A stretch of DNA of 64,000 nucleotides from Neotamlana nanhaiensis (GCF_000943555.1 NZ_JTDV01000003.1:310001-374000), one strand, 5' to 3'; counted from the stretch's first letter, positions 1 through 8,694 are shown. Notes: generated from the sequence alone by a model not told the origin. Translations and numbers: made by a program.

Positions 1-1
1 G

Positions 2-142
2 CTTCCAACTTCATTAAAATCAGTACAGAAAAAACTACCGAACGAGCGTTTTGTAAACAATGCGCCAAAGCAAGTTGTAGCTAGTGAGAAAAAGAAAGAG
101 GCAGATGCTTTAGCTAAAATTGATACGTTGAAGGTTGGTTAG
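2..142 (+). CDS. valS: Valyl-tRNA synthetase, C-terminal end (partial)
   Basis: The left edge cuts into a plus-strand gene; 46 residues and a TAG stop remain. The remnant reads NERFVNNAPKQVV followed by a Lys/Glu/Ala-rich helix (SEKKKEADALAKIDTL). This matches the antiparallel coiled-coil arm at the extreme C-terminus of ValS (NExFVxNAPxxVVxxExxK), which contacts tRNA-Val in this enzyme. The catalytic domains lie outside the window. The call rests only on this short but characteristic tail, so it is good but not certain. Confidence 0.8.
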   Translation, partial: LPTSLKSVQKKLPNERFVNNAPKQVVASEKKKEADALAKIDTLKVG

Positions 143-216
143 GAGTAATTTTCGTAATGTTTTTGCTTGTATTAACACGTTGTTATCTAGAATTATGTTT
201 AATTTTTTATTACTGA

Positions 217-1450
217 TTATTCTACAAAATACATTTCTAATTCACCTTTTCCTTTTGCAAAAATCTTTCCACGAGAAATGCAGGTAAAATCATTTTTAAT
301 GAGTTTGTAGGTTGATGCCGAAATATTTATTTTACCTGTTTCTCCTGCAGATTCTATTCTGCTTGCTGTATTTATGGCGTCTCCAAAAAGGTCGTATGCA
401 AATTTCTTTTTGCCTACAACGCCTGCAACGGCGGTTCCTGAGTGTATTCCAACTCGCATATTCCATTTTATTTGGCTACTTTTATTTCTTTCTTCTAGGT
501 AGGATAGCATCATTTTTGCAGCTCTAACGCAGTTTGAAGCATAATAATTATTGGTCTTTTTATTTTCAAGACCACAAACTGCCATATAGGCATCGCCAAT
601 GGTTTCAATTTTTTCAACTTGTGTTTCATTCCATTATTTCATCAAATCGGCCAAAAATATCATTCAGTTCATTAACTAAAGTAATTGCCGATATTGATGA
701 TACAATCTCTGTGAATCCAACAAAATCAGTAAATAAAATTGTAATGTTATTGTGTTTTTTAGGAACTGTTTTGCCGCTTTCTTTTAGGTCCTTAATTATA
801 TTAGACGGTAATATATTATGTAGCAAATCTTCAGACTTTTTTTGTTCTATTATTAAGGAATCTTCGGATTTATCTATTAAAACCGACAAGCTCCATATAA
901 GTATTAAACTAATTAATCCGGTAATACTAATATTTACTATTTGCGATATGTAAGGATCGATTATGCTAAACCGAGCCGTTATTTTTGATTGAAATATTAC
1001 AGTAGCAATTAAAGTTAAGCAAGCTAGAATACTAAAACCATGGGCTATTTTTCTGACTTTTCTAGGAAAAGTTATATATGGAAGGATAATTACAAGGAAA
1101 TAAACAAAAGCGACGCCAGACGAATATCCCAATAAATAAAGGAACAATAATACAGACATATAAGATGCTAAGCTAAGCCAAATAGAAGCAAGTACACGCC
1201 ATTTTTTTTTATTGAATATTAATGCCATGACAAACATTAATCCTAATAAAGTATTACTTCCGTAAATTACTTGCACGTCTGTAAGTCTAATAGTAATTAG
1301 CATCCAAATAGCATTATAAATAATGCCTAAAATAGAAGCAATATTAGTAACTCGTAAATACCTTATTTCTGTCGTAAAAGTGTTGAAATTAATACCAGTA
1401 ATAACTATTCTTTGCAAGAATTTCAATTTGTTTTTATCATAAATAGACAT
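217..1450 (-). pseudogene. Membrane-bound class III adenylate/guanylate cyclase, frameshifted
   Basis: Two reading frames together encode one cyclase. Positions 1450-626 give an N-terminal region with about six hydrophobic segments (residues about 30-190), then the start of the catalytic domain with the metal-binding FTDFVGFTE motif, ending at TGA (628-626). Positions 585-217 carry the rest: GDAYMAV, RVGIHSG, and the NTASRIES transition-state motif. Reading through, EIME is followed in the next frame by ETQVEKIETIGDAYM. This is the spacing expected for an intact family member if one extra base is ignored near 628. The gene would otherwise make about 410 residues that convert ATP (or GTP) to the cyclic nucleotide at the inner membrane. 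A true single-base insertion, a sequencing error or recoding are all possible; no slippery heptamer is obvious at the junction. As given, the catalytic domain is cut between its two metal-binding aspartates, so the product should be inactive. Confidence 0.85.
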
Positions 1451-1542
1451 AGGTTGCTTTCAGTAAAATCGGTTATTTTATTCTTTTTAGTTAAGGTTTA
1501 CTTTTTATAATAAACAAGTTTATTACGAGAAACTTACCAAAA

Positions 1543-1576
1543 AAAAAACGACCCTTAAAATTAAAAGTCGTTTTTT
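1543..1576 (-). terminator. Rho-independent terminator
   Basis: AAAAAACGAC and GTCGTTTTTT form a 10-bp stem with a 14-nt loop just beyond the stop of the DUF3089 lipoprotein gene. The A-tract and T-tract make it potentially bidirectional. Confidence 0.75.
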
Positions 1577-1597
1577 AGTTGTTTTTACACTTCGTAA

Positions 1598-2833
1598 TTA
1601 ATTACAATTTTCCAATTTCTCATCAATTTGCGACATTAAAGCCCATAAGTAAATATGATAATCTTTAATATGATAGCCCCAATTTGAGTAATTAATATGG
1701 TCTTGTTCGTCTTCTAGCTCGTTAGGACGTTGGTCGTTGGGTTGTGCTGCAAAATCTATGCTTAATACCACTTTTTGATTTGCTTCTCGGCGTTGTCTGG
1801 CGGTGTAAAAATTATTGAAGGCTATAAAATTAGCATCTTCGGCATAATCGTAACCGCTGTCTGGTGTTATGTAATAATCTAAATTTGTGGCAGTTTCGCC
1901 GTAATAACTAAAATCTTGAACAAACCAGTCTTCGGTTTCATCAAAGGCTCTGTAAACCAATCCGCTATTAATTAAATACGGATTAAACTCGGGCAACCCA
2001 GGGTTAATATCTGGAATATCTTGAGCTTCATCAAAAGCAGCCCAATTACTTATACAACCACATTCGTTTGTTGTAGTGCATAACGGGATGTTTTTCCACC
2101 AACCGCCTTTGTATTGGTTTTCTTCGGCATAAACATATGCCATTCCCGCTAAGGCTGCTACCACTAATTGGTTGCGAAGCGTTGGGTTTTCGTCGAATAC
2201 ATCACGCAATAACATGCCCAATAAATACGATCCTTGCGAGTGGCCTGCAAGTATTATTTTGTTACCGTTATTGTAATTGTTTAAATACTCTAAAAATGCC
2301 GCTTTTACATCGCTATAAGAGGTTGCAATAATATTGGCTTGTTCTTCTTTATCGGTATCTTCGCTATACGTTTTTCCAGACGATTGGCGATAATGAGGCG
2401 CAAAAACACGACCGTATTTTGCTAATAAACCGCCTTGAGCAATTATAGTTAGGTTAATTAACAATTTATCTTGCTCATCAATAGGAATATTTTGTGGCGT
2501 AAACGCACTTTGTGGAGTAGTTAATATGGTTGGGTGCACCCAAAATACATCGATGCCAGTGTTTACGGTGGCATTATTTTCTACCACAATGGTTTCTTCA
2601 ACGTTTAAATTTTCATCAATTACCGCAATATCTAAATTGTAAAAAGGTAAAATGGTTGTTTTTTCAGGGTGAATTACCCAATTTTCGGTATTCTCGAAAT
2701 CTACGGTTGAGGTTGGAATATCAATAACTTCTATAACTGGATCGTCGTCTTGTTCTTCTTCCGTACTGCTGTTATCGCTTTTCGAGCATGCCGTTTGCAG
2801 TATAATTAGGGCAAGTAATAAGAGCTTTTTCAT
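1598..2833 (-). CDS. DUF3089-family lipoprotein (alpha/beta-hydrolase-like)
   Basis: A 411-residue protein with a lipoprotein signal peptide ending in LQTAC (Cys16), followed by an acidic Ser/Asp/Glu linker. The body matches DUF3089: DVFWVHPT (about 95-102), RVFAPHYRQ (about 142-150) and a nucleophile-elbow-like AGHSQGSYLLG with Ser199. It is therefore probably a serine hydrolase anchored at the cell envelope, but no substrate is known for the family. It stands alone between terminators, with the minus-strand FKBP gene upstream. The acidic stretch after the lipid-bearing Cys may act as a surface-export signal as in other Bacteroidota lipoproteins; that is inference. Confidence 0.85.
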   Translation of the reverse strand: MKKLLLLALIILQTACSKSDNSSTEEEQDDDPVIEVIDIPTSTVDFENTENWVIHPEKTTILPFYNLDIAVIDENLNVEETIVVENNATVNTGIDVFWVHPTILTTPQSAFTPQNIPIDEQDKLLINLTIIAQGGLLAKYGRVFAPHYRQSSGKTYSEDTDKEEQANIIATSYSDVKAAFLEYLNNYNNGNKIILAGHSQGSYLLGMLLRDVFDENPTLRNQLVVAALAGMAYVYAEENQYKGGWWKNIPLCTTTNECGCISNWAAFDEAQDIPDINPGLPEFNPYLINSGLVYRAFDETEDWFVQDFSYYGETATNLDYYITPDSGYDYAEDANFIAFNNFYTARQRREANQKVVLSIDFAAQPNDQRPNELEDEQDHINYSNWGYHIKDYHIYLWALMSQIDEKLENCN

Positions 2834-2897
2834 TTTTTTTTAAGTAGGTTTTTAAAAATAAATATCTGAAAAATAGTTCGTTAGGCTAATATAATAA

Positions 2898-2930
2898 AAA
2901 AAGTCGCACCTAAATTAAGAACGACTTTTT
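2898..2930 (-). terminator. Rho-independent terminator after FKBP gene
   Basis: AAAAAGTCG pairs with CGACTTTTT around a 15-nt loop, about 25 nt downstream of the FKBP-type isomerase stop on the minus strand. Confidence 0.7.
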
Positions 2931-2953
2931 CGTGTTGTTAAACTGTTTATTCT

Positions 2954-3418
2954 TTATTCATCCACCGAAATCAAGTTAACATCAAAAATTAATACAGAAC
3001 CTCCTGGTATACTACCTCTGTTGTTGTTTCCATAACCTAAATGCGCTGGTACTAAAAGTATACCGCTTCCGCCTTCATTAAAATAGGTAATACCTTCTGT
3101 CCAACCCGCAATAACTTGTTGTAGGTTAAACGAAATACCTTCAGCATCGCTTTCATCAAATACAGTTCCATCGGTAAAATAACCTTTGTAAGCCACTGTA
3201 ACATTGCTCGTGGCAATAGGTTGTTCACCAGAGCCTTGTTCGTTTATAACGTAATATAAACCAGAATTGGTTTTTGTTGCATTCAAGTTGTTTTCAGTAA
3301 TGTAATCTTGAATTTCTTCGTCGTTTCTTGTTTTATAATCAACCGCTTCGTCACTTTTACAAGATGTTAATAAAGTAGCAGAAAGAATCAAGGCAAGGGC
3401 AATAAAAGTGTTTTTCAT
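2954..3418 (-). CDS. FKBP-type peptidyl-prolyl cis-trans isomerase, lipoprotein
   Basis: A 154-residue protein with lipobox LLTSC (Cys20) and a short linker, then an FKBP domain: VTVAYKGYFTDGTVFDES (about 72-90), VIAGWTEGITYFNEGG (about 106-121), LLVPAHLGYGNNNRGSIPG and a closing VLIFDVNLISV strand. These are the conserved FKBP active-site blocks, including the Tyr, Asp, Val and Trp positions. The protein would catalyse proline isomerisation on folding clients in the periplasm or at the outer membrane; gliding-motility and T9SS-associated FKBPs of similar size exist in Flavobacteriia. It lies downstream of htpG but is separated by a large terminator-like structure, so it is probably its own transcript. 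Confidence 0.92.
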   Translation of the reverse strand: MKNTFIALALILSATLLTSCKSDEAVDYKTRNDEEIQDYITENNLNATKTNSGLYYVINEQGSGEQPIATSNVTVAYKGYFTDGTVFDESDAEGISFNLQQVIAGWTEGITYFNEGGSGILLVPAHLGYGNNNRGSIPGGSVLIFDVNLISVDE

Positions 3419-3501
3419 AGTTGTGTTTTTTAGCTAGTAAATATAGTAAGAAGCTTGAATTGCCAGTGGCGCTGCTTGTTAAAATTTTGTTGAAATAAAA
3501 A

Positions 3502-3625
3502 AGAGACGCTTTGAAAATACAACCTTGGTTGTCATCCTGAATTTATTTCAGGATCTCATTCATTGTAAGAACAGATCCTGAATCAAGTTCAGGATGACGG
3601 GTTTTCTGATTTTTAAAGCGTCTCT
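3502..3625 (-). terminator. Long-stem terminator-like structure with repeat in its loop
   Basis: AGAGACGCTTT (3502-3512) and AAAGCGTCTCT (3615-3625) form a perfect 11-bp stem flanked by A- and T-rich tracts, downstream of htpG. The 102-nt loop holds a double-hairpin repeat (3531-3598). A further hairpin, GTTCTGG/CCAGAAC at about 3638-3660, lies directly after the htpG stop. Confidence 0.6.
3531..3598. repeat. REP-like double hairpin
   Basis: Two hairpins, each ATCCTGAA-5 nt-TTCAGGAT, sit back to back, and the whole unit is itself an inverted repeat (outer ends GTCATCCTGA and TCAGGATGAC). A variant single hairpin of the same family occurs at 30460-30480. Confidence 0.75.
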
Positions 3626-3667
3626 AAATAATTTATCGTTCTGGAACAGGTTACCAGAACAAAAATG

Positions 3668-5578
3668 TTACTTAATCATGTCGTAACTACGTTTTATAAA
3701 GTTTGTAAGGGCTTCACCTTTTAAAAGACCCTGCGATAAGCGTGCTAAATCTAAACTTTGGTTTATTAAGCGCTCTTTATCTTCTTTGGCTTCGGTGTTT
3801 AAAATGTCGCTTACCAAATCGTGGTTGGTATTAACTACAAGGTTGTACATTTCTGGCATGTTGCCCATACCAAACATACCACCACCGCCAGTAGCTTGCA
3901 TTTCTTTCATACGACGCATAAATTCTGGTTGCGTAATAATAAACGGATTTGCACTACTATCCATAGCTTCAAGTTGCACCATAAATTTATCAGAAGGCAC
4001 TACGTCTTTAAGTAATTCTTCTAAAGTTTTCTTTTGCTCGTCATCTAATTTAGAAATGGTGTTTTCGTCTTTCTTAATTAAATTATCGATGTGATCGCCA
4101 TCTACTCGCGCAAACGAAATGTTTTCTTTAGTGGTCTCTAACTTCTGAATTAAGTGCGAAACAATAGGCGAATCTAACAACAATACTTCGTATCCTTTAG
4201 CTTTTGCAGACTCGATGTAACTGTGTTGCGCATCTTTATCTGAAGCATAAAGAATCACTAACTTGTCATCTTTATCGGTTTGGTTTGCTTTTATTTTGTT
4301 GAATAATTCTTCGTAAGTGTAGTAGGTACCATCAACGGTTGGGTAAAGTGCGAAAGCATCGGCTTTTTCAAAGAACTTTTCTTCAGAAAGCATACCATAT
4401 TCAATCACCACTTTAATATCATTCCATTTAGCTTCAAAATCTTCACGGTTACTATTAAATAACGATTTTAGTTTATCGGCAACTTTTCTTGTAATGTAAG
4501 ATGAAATCTTTTTTACAGCACCATCGGCTTGTAAGTACGAACGCGATACGTTTAACGGAATGTCTGGAGAATCAATAACACCACGTAACATGGTTAAGAA
4601 TTCAGGTACAATACCTTCTACATTATCGGTTACGAAAACCTGATTTTGGTAAAGCTGAATTCTATCTTTTTGAATATTCATGTCTTGTCCCATTTTTGGG
4701 AAATACAGAATACCAGTTAAGTTAAACGGATAATCTACATTTAAATGAATATTAAATAACGGCTCCTCGAACTGCATTGGGTACAACTCGCGGTAAAAGT
4801 TTTTGTAATCTTCATCTTTTAACTCGGTTGGTTGCTTTGTCCACGCAGGGTTTGGGTTGTTAATAATATCATCAACTGTAATTTGTCTGTGCGGTTCTTT
4901 CGTTTCTTTACCGTCTTTATCGGTAATGGTTGCGGGTTCGTGTTCAGGATCGTTAATTTCCTTAGTACCAAATTTAATTGGCACAGGCATAAACTTATTG
5001 TATTTGTTTAAAAGCTCGCGAATACGTGATTCTTCAAGAAATTCTGTAGAATCCTCAGCAATATGAAGGATGATTTCTGTGCCTCTTTCGGTTTTATCGG
5101 CAGTTTCTAGCGTGAATTCAGGTGATCCGTCGCAAATCCAATGTGCAGCAGGTTCATCTTTAAATGATTTGGTGATGATTTCAACCTTTTCGGCCACCAT
5201 AAAGGCAGAATAGAATCCTAAACCAAAATGCCCGATAATACCAGAATCTTTCGCAGAATCTTTGTATTTATCTAAAAACTCTTCAGCTCCAGAAAAAGCC
5301 ACTTGGTTAATGTATTTTTCAACTTCATCGGCAGTCATACCCAAACCTTGGTCTATAATATGAAGTTTTTTACCGTCTTTATCAACTTTAATTTCAATTT
5401 GCGGGTTGCCATAGTCTACTTTAGCTTCACCAATATTGGTTAAATGCTTAAGTTTTAAAGTTGCATCTGTTGCATTACTAACTAGCTCACGTAGAAATAT
5501 TTCGTGATCGCTATACAAGAATTTTTTAATGAGTGGAAAGATATTCTCTACCGATACATTAATGTTTCCTTTTGCCAT
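3668..5578 (-). CDS. htpG: Molecular chaperone HtpG (Hsp90)
   Basis: A 636-residue protein of the usual bacterial Hsp90 length. The GHKL ATPase domain shows ELVSNATDATLKL (catalytic Glu and Mg-binding Asn, about 30-42), IIDQGLGMT, and IGHFGLGFYSAFMV (about 115-128, ATP lid). The middle domain carries LYFPKMGQD, IQLYQNQVFVTD and a conserved RSYLQAD-type loop, and the C-terminal dimerisation part follows. It is a cytosolic ATP-dependent chaperone for stress-labile clients. It is monocistronic and divergent from fabH, with a 242-nt spacer that holds a possible stress-type promoter (5650-5692). The start ATG at 5578 gives the family-typical MAKGNINVSVENIFPLI. Confidence 0.97.
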   Translation of the reverse strand: MAKGNINVSVENIFPLIKKFLYSDHEIFLRELVSNATDATLKLKHLTNIGEAKVDYGNPQIEIKVDKDGKKLHIIDQGLGMTADEVEKYINQVAFSGAEEFLDKYKDSAKDSGIIGHFGLGFYSAFMVAEKVEIITKSFKDEPAAHWICDGSPEFTLETADKTERGTEIILHIAEDSTEFLEESRIRELLNKYNKFMPVPIKFGTKEINDPEHEPATITDKDGKETKEPHRQITVDDIINNPNPAWTKQPTELKDEDYKNFYRELYPMQFEEPLFNIHLNVDYPFNLTGILYFPKMGQDMNIQKDRIQLYQNQVFVTDNVEGIVPEFLTMLRGVIDSPDIPLNVSRSYLQADGAVKKISSYITRKVADKLKSLFNSNREDFEAKWNDIKVVIEYGMLSEEKFFEKADAFALYPTVDGTYYTYEELFNKIKANQTDKDDKLVILYASDKDAQHSYIESAKAKGYEVLLLDSPIVSHLIQKLETTKENISFARVDGDHIDNLIKKDENTISKLDDEQKKTLEELLKDVVPSDKFMVQLEAMDSSANPFIITQPEFMRRMKEMQATGGGGMFGMGNMPEMYNLVVNTNHDLVSDILNTEAKEDKERLINQSLDLARLSQGLLKGEALTNFIKRSYDMIK

Positions 5579-5649
5579 AATTTAATTTATTTGTCATTCT
5601 CGCGAATGCGAAAATTGGTTTAATAATTTTAATTTTAATGCTGAAGGTA

Positions 5650-5692
5650 TTTCAACAAAAATGCCAATTGCACAAATGTGACAAACTGACAC
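5650..5692 (-). promoter_or_regulatory. htpG: Possible stress-type promoter/operator upstream of htpG
   Basis: Read on the minus strand, this region has GTGTCAGTTTGTCAC (two TGTCA words) followed by TTGGCA and, 6 nt later, TTGAAA, about 70-115 nt before the htpG start. TTGGCA is reminiscent of a -24 type element, but no clean GC -12 partner is present. This is a weak, motif-only call. Confidence 0.3.
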
Positions 5693-5820
5693 GCTTTTAT
5701 TTGGCAAATACGAATAACTTAAAAACACATGTTAAATTTTAGGGACAAAAGAAATTATTATTTGGAAATTGAAAATTATTTAAAGTTATTGTAATTTACA
5801 TTTGTTAAACTGAATAAGAT

Positions 5821-6831
5821 ATGTACAATTCAAAAATTATAGGTTTAGGTAAATATGTGCCGGATAATGTGGTTACAAACGACGACTTGTCGAAAATAAT
5901 GGATACTAATGATGCTTGGATAACCGAACGTACAGGAATTAAAGAACGCCGTTGGGTAAAAGAAGGAAGCGGAGATACTACCGCAACTATGGGTGTGAAA
6001 GCTGCTAAAATAGCCATAGAACGCGCTGGAATAGACAAGGATGATATCGATTTTATAATTTTTGCAACCTTGAGTCCAGATATGTATTTTCCTGGTCCTG
6101 GTGTGCAGGTACAACACGCCTTAGATATAAAAACGGTTGGCGCGCTAGATGTGAGAAATCAATGCTCGGGTTTTATTTATGCCATTTCAGTTGCTGATAA
6201 TTTTATAAAAACGGGTATGTATAAAAATATACTGGTTATTGGTAGCGAACTGCATTCTCATGGTTTAGATAAAACTACCCGAGGACGTGGTGTAAGTGTT
6301 ATTTTTGGAGATGGTGCTGGAGCAGCAGTGTTAACTCGAGAAGAAGATACAAGCAAAGGAATTTTATCTACGCATTTACACAGTCAAGGTGAGCATGCCG
6401 AAGAACTAGTTTTAGTGGCTCCAGGTATGGGGAAACGTTGGGTAAACGATATTTTGGCAGATAATAATCCTGAAGATGAAAGCTATTTTCCTTATATGAA
6501 CGGACAATTTGTTTTTAAAAATGCCGTAGTTAGGTTTAGTGAAGTTATTATGGAAGGCTTAATGAAAAACAATTTGCAAAAAGAAGCAATTGATATGTTA
6601 ATTCCGCATCAAGCTAACTTAAGAATAGCTCAGTTTATTCAAAAAAAGTTTGGTTTAACTAATAATCAAGTGTTTAATAACATTCAAATATATGGTAATA
6701 CTACTGCTGCTTCTATACCCATTGCATTAACCGAAGCCTGGGAGGAAGGAAAAATTAATGCAGGGGATACGGTGGTTTTAGCCGCTTTTGGTAGCGGTTT
6801 TACTTGGGGCAGTGCTATAATTAAATGGTAA
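5821..6831 (+). CDS. fabH: 3-oxoacyl-ACP synthase III (FabH-like)
   Basis: A 336-residue ketoacyl-ACP synthase III. The catalytic triad is visible: Cys115 in RNQCSGFIYA, His263 in IPHQANLRI and Asn293 in YGNTTAASIP. The glycine-rich GDGAGAAV is also present. FabH condenses an acyl-CoA with malonyl-ACP to start fatty-acid synthesis. No fab genes adjoin it, and Flavobacteriaceae often carry several paralogues, so this copy may be specialised for another starter. A TACATTTG -7 element lies at 5797-5804, implying a short leader of about 10 nt before the ATG. Confidence 0.9.
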   Translation: MYNSKIIGLGKYVPDNVVTNDDLSKIMDTNDAWITERTGIKERRWVKEGSGDTTATMGVKAAKIAIERAGIDKDDIDFIIFATLSPDMYFPGPGVQVQHALDIKTVGALDVRNQCSGFIYAISVADNFIKTGMYKNILVIGSELHSHGLDKTTRGRGVSVIFGDGAGAAVLTREEDTSKGILSTHLHSQGEHAEELVLVAPGMGKRWVNDILADNNPEDESYFPYMNGQFVFKNAVVRFSEVIMEGLMKNNLQKEAIDMLIPHQANLRIAQFIQKKFGLTNNQVFNNIQIYGNTTAASIPIALTEAWEEGKINAGDTVVLAAFGSGFTWGSAIIKW

Positions 6832-6837
6832 CATACA

Positions 6838-6868
6838 AAAAACCCAAAACGACAGGTTTTGGGTTTTC
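6838..6868 (+). terminator. Rho-independent terminator after fabH
   Basis: AAAACCCAAAAC and GTTTTGGGTTTT form a 12-bp stem with a short loop, starting a few nt after the fabH stop. Confidence 0.85.
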
Positions 6869-6985
6869 CTAGCTATTAATCAACTTCAACTAACACTAAT
6901 GTGAAGAATCTCAATCTATTAGACGGAAAATATTGACTTTTATTGCATTGACACCCTTTTTTTTAACAAATTTTAACAAAAAAAC

Positions 6986-7015
6986 AAAAACTCGAAATAA
7001 CAATTTCGAGTTTTT
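6986..7015. terminator. Orphan bidirectional terminator-like hairpin
   Basis: AAAAACTCGAAAT (6986-6998) and ATTTCGAGTTTTT (7003-7015) form a 13-bp stem with a 4-nt loop. It lies 118 nt beyond the fabH terminator with no gene assigned on either side of it. Confidence 0.75.
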
Positions 7016-7377
7016 AAATAATACTAATCTTCATATGAACGAATTTTTTTAGACGACTAATTCCAAATAATTAAAACTTCGCGTTTGGTTAGATGATTGT
7101 ACTTTATAAAGTAACGCAAATTAAAAAAGAATATTGTGTAAAATTTAAAATTTTAACATATTTTTTATTTTTTTAAAATATTAAGCGAATAAAAATTTAG
7201 TTTAATGTATTTTGACGCTTATATTTTATTAATGCAATAAAAGGTTTTGCTAAAAAATATAACCTAATTTTAAACAAACAAATAAATTAGTAAGACGTAT
7301 TAATAGTTTTTTTTAAAATTATTATTACAGTGATTGTTTAAAGTATATAATAACAGGATACAACAGGATAGTTTTGC

Positions 7378-7408
7378 TTGTTGATGTATTTATATTGTGT
7401 TATTTTTG
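7378..7408 (+). promoter_or_regulatory. Candidate Bacteroidota sigma-ABfr-type promoter
   Basis: A TTG at 7378-7380 is followed after 20 nt by TATTTTTG (7401-7408), fitting the TTTG/TAnnTTTG -33/-7 pattern of Bacteroidota. It would give a leader of about 90 nt for the lipoprotein gene at 7507. Confidence 0.5.
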
Positions 7409-7506
7409 AACGAGTTACTAAAGTATAACTATATACCGATTTTTTAACGAATCATTTTTACCAATACAAACTAAACTAAACAAGTTAACCAAACTAATTT
7501 TTAAAA

Positions 7507-8694
7507 ATGAATTGCAAACTTAATCATGTAGTAAAACTACTATCATTAACCTTTTTTTTAAGCGTAATTTCCTGCGATTTTAACGAATTGCCCGAGTTAC
7601 CTGCAAGCGCAGAATTACCGTTAGAAAATGTAAAGTCCTTGGTGGTTACACCTAGCCTTAATAAAGTGATCATACAAGGAACGGTTGAAGATGAAAATGT
7701 AAAAGAAATTATGATTTATTGGAATGACAGAGCAAGTTCTGTTGCAGTGCCAGTAAATGTCACTAATGATGGTTTTACATTAAATCAAGAGATTGAAAAT
7801 TTATCGGATAAACTTTATCTTTTCGAAGTGCAAACTAATAACGGAAGCGGTAAAAATTCCGATTTTATTTCGGCGGGTACCGAAGTTTACGGTCAAGGTT
7901 ATTTGGATGGTCTTGAAAATAGAGCATTAATTACAAGTACATTAACTGATAATTTTTTAAGCGTGGTTTTTGAATCGTCAAATCCTACAAGTGGTATTTT
8001 AGGAACCGAGATGATTTATGAAAATGCCGATGGTGAACAAATTGAAGTATATGTTGAAACATCTGCCGATCTTGTTAATATTTCAAGTTTTCTTCCAGGT
8101 TCAACCATTCAATACCGATCTGCTTATTTGTTTTCACCAGTTAGTGTCGACACGGCATTTACTAGTTATGCCACGCACAAACCTCTAGTGGTTCCAAAAT
8201 TAGGTAATGCTGCTGTTCCTTTTGTAGCAGTAGAGTCTTCTGGTAGATGGGGAACCCTTGGAGAGCCATGGGTAACCAACGATGCAGCTAAAAACCATGA
8301 CGGTTTAGGCGGATGGGACGAATGGAATGGTAATATTTTTAACTTAGAATCGGGTTGGGGAGCGCCACATTTTACCGATGGGAAAATTTACCAAAAGGTA
8401 ACTGTCGACCCTGCAAACTATATTCTTAGAATAGAAGTGTTAAGTACAAACCATGACGGCAATGCCGATGGTGCCTATTTTGTAATTACCAAAGGAGAAG
8501 GCATTCCAAATGTTGCCGATGTAGAAACAGCCACCGAAGTTGTTGGTTTTGAAAGAATAGGAACTCCTGGAACTTACAATGTTGAGTTTACTATAGATGA
8601 AACTACCGATATTTCAATTGGGGAAGTTGCCACACAAAACGGTAATCATTTCTGTAATATCACGTCTTGGGAATTACTGGCAGGTAATAATTAA
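7507..8694 (+). CDS. DUF4998/DUF5013-like lipoprotein
   Basis: A 395-residue protein with a lipoprotein signal ending in VISC (about residue 23). Residues about 45-130 (KVIIQGTVEDENVKEIMIYW, NDRASSVAVPV) resemble DUF4998, a fibronectin-like module of Bacteroidota surface lipoproteins. The C-terminal part (about 245-395: GRWGTLGEPWVTNDAAKNHDG, then a WDEWN block and a beta-rich end) resembles the DUF5013/carbohydrate-binding-like modules often attached to it. Such proteins usually sit beside SusC/SusD pairs, but none is present here. A role in glycan binding at the cell surface is inference from that wider context. It has its own promoter candidate and terminator. Confidence 0.65.
   Translation: MNCKLNHVVKLLSLTFFLSVISCDFNELPELPASAELPLENVKSLVVTPSLNKVIIQGTVEDENVKEIMIYWNDRASSVAVPVNVTNDGFTLNQEIENLSDKLYLFEVQTNNGSGKNSDFISAGTEVYGQGYLDGLENRALITSTLTDNFLSVVFESSNPTSGILGTEMIYENADGEQIEVYVETSADLVNISSFLPGSTIQYRSAYLFSPVSVDTAFTSYATHKPLVVPKLGNAAVPFVAVESSGRWGTLGEPWVTNDAAKNHDGLGGWDEWNGNIFNLESGWGAPHFTDGKIYQKVTVDPANYILRIEVLSTNHDGNADGAYFVITKGEGIPNVADVETATEVVGFERIGTPGTYNVEFTIDETTDISIGEVATQNGNHFCNITSWELLAGNN

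Larger units (their letters stand above)
6869..7506. other. Long AT-rich intergenic region
   Basis: There is no credible coding frame in this 640-nt spacer between fabH and the DUF4998-like gene. It holds a second terminator-like hairpin (6986-7015), a very AT-rich stretch at about 7100-7370, a doubled ACAGGATA word near 7353-7370 and a candidate promoter (7378-7408). An untranslated RNA between 6870 and 7015 is possible but not shown. Confidence 0.6.

Noticed and set aside
585-650. Programmed frameshift in the cyclase
   Set aside because: No slippery heptamer or stimulating hairpin is visible at the junction, and the register change fits a plain one-base insertion; kept only as a possibility in the pseudogene entry.
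534-953. Plus-strand frame of 139 residues opposite the cyclase
   Set aside because: It is a shadow of the frameshifted cyclase on the other strand; hydrophobic and Lys/Ser-rich composition is typical of antisense frames in AT-rich DNA and no motif is present.
3786-4094. Plus-strand frame of 102 residues within htpG
   Set aside because: It lies wholly inside a well-conserved gene on the other strand and has no family features.
5845-6117. Minus-strand frames inside fabH
   Set aside because: They lie entirely opposite conserved FabH coding sequence, including the segment leading to the active site; no independent start context.
7017-7050. Tiny minus-strand leader-like frame (MKISII) before the hairpin at 6986-7015
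   Set aside because: Six codons with no regulatory pause codons and no downstream minus-strand gene to attenuate; chance is enough.
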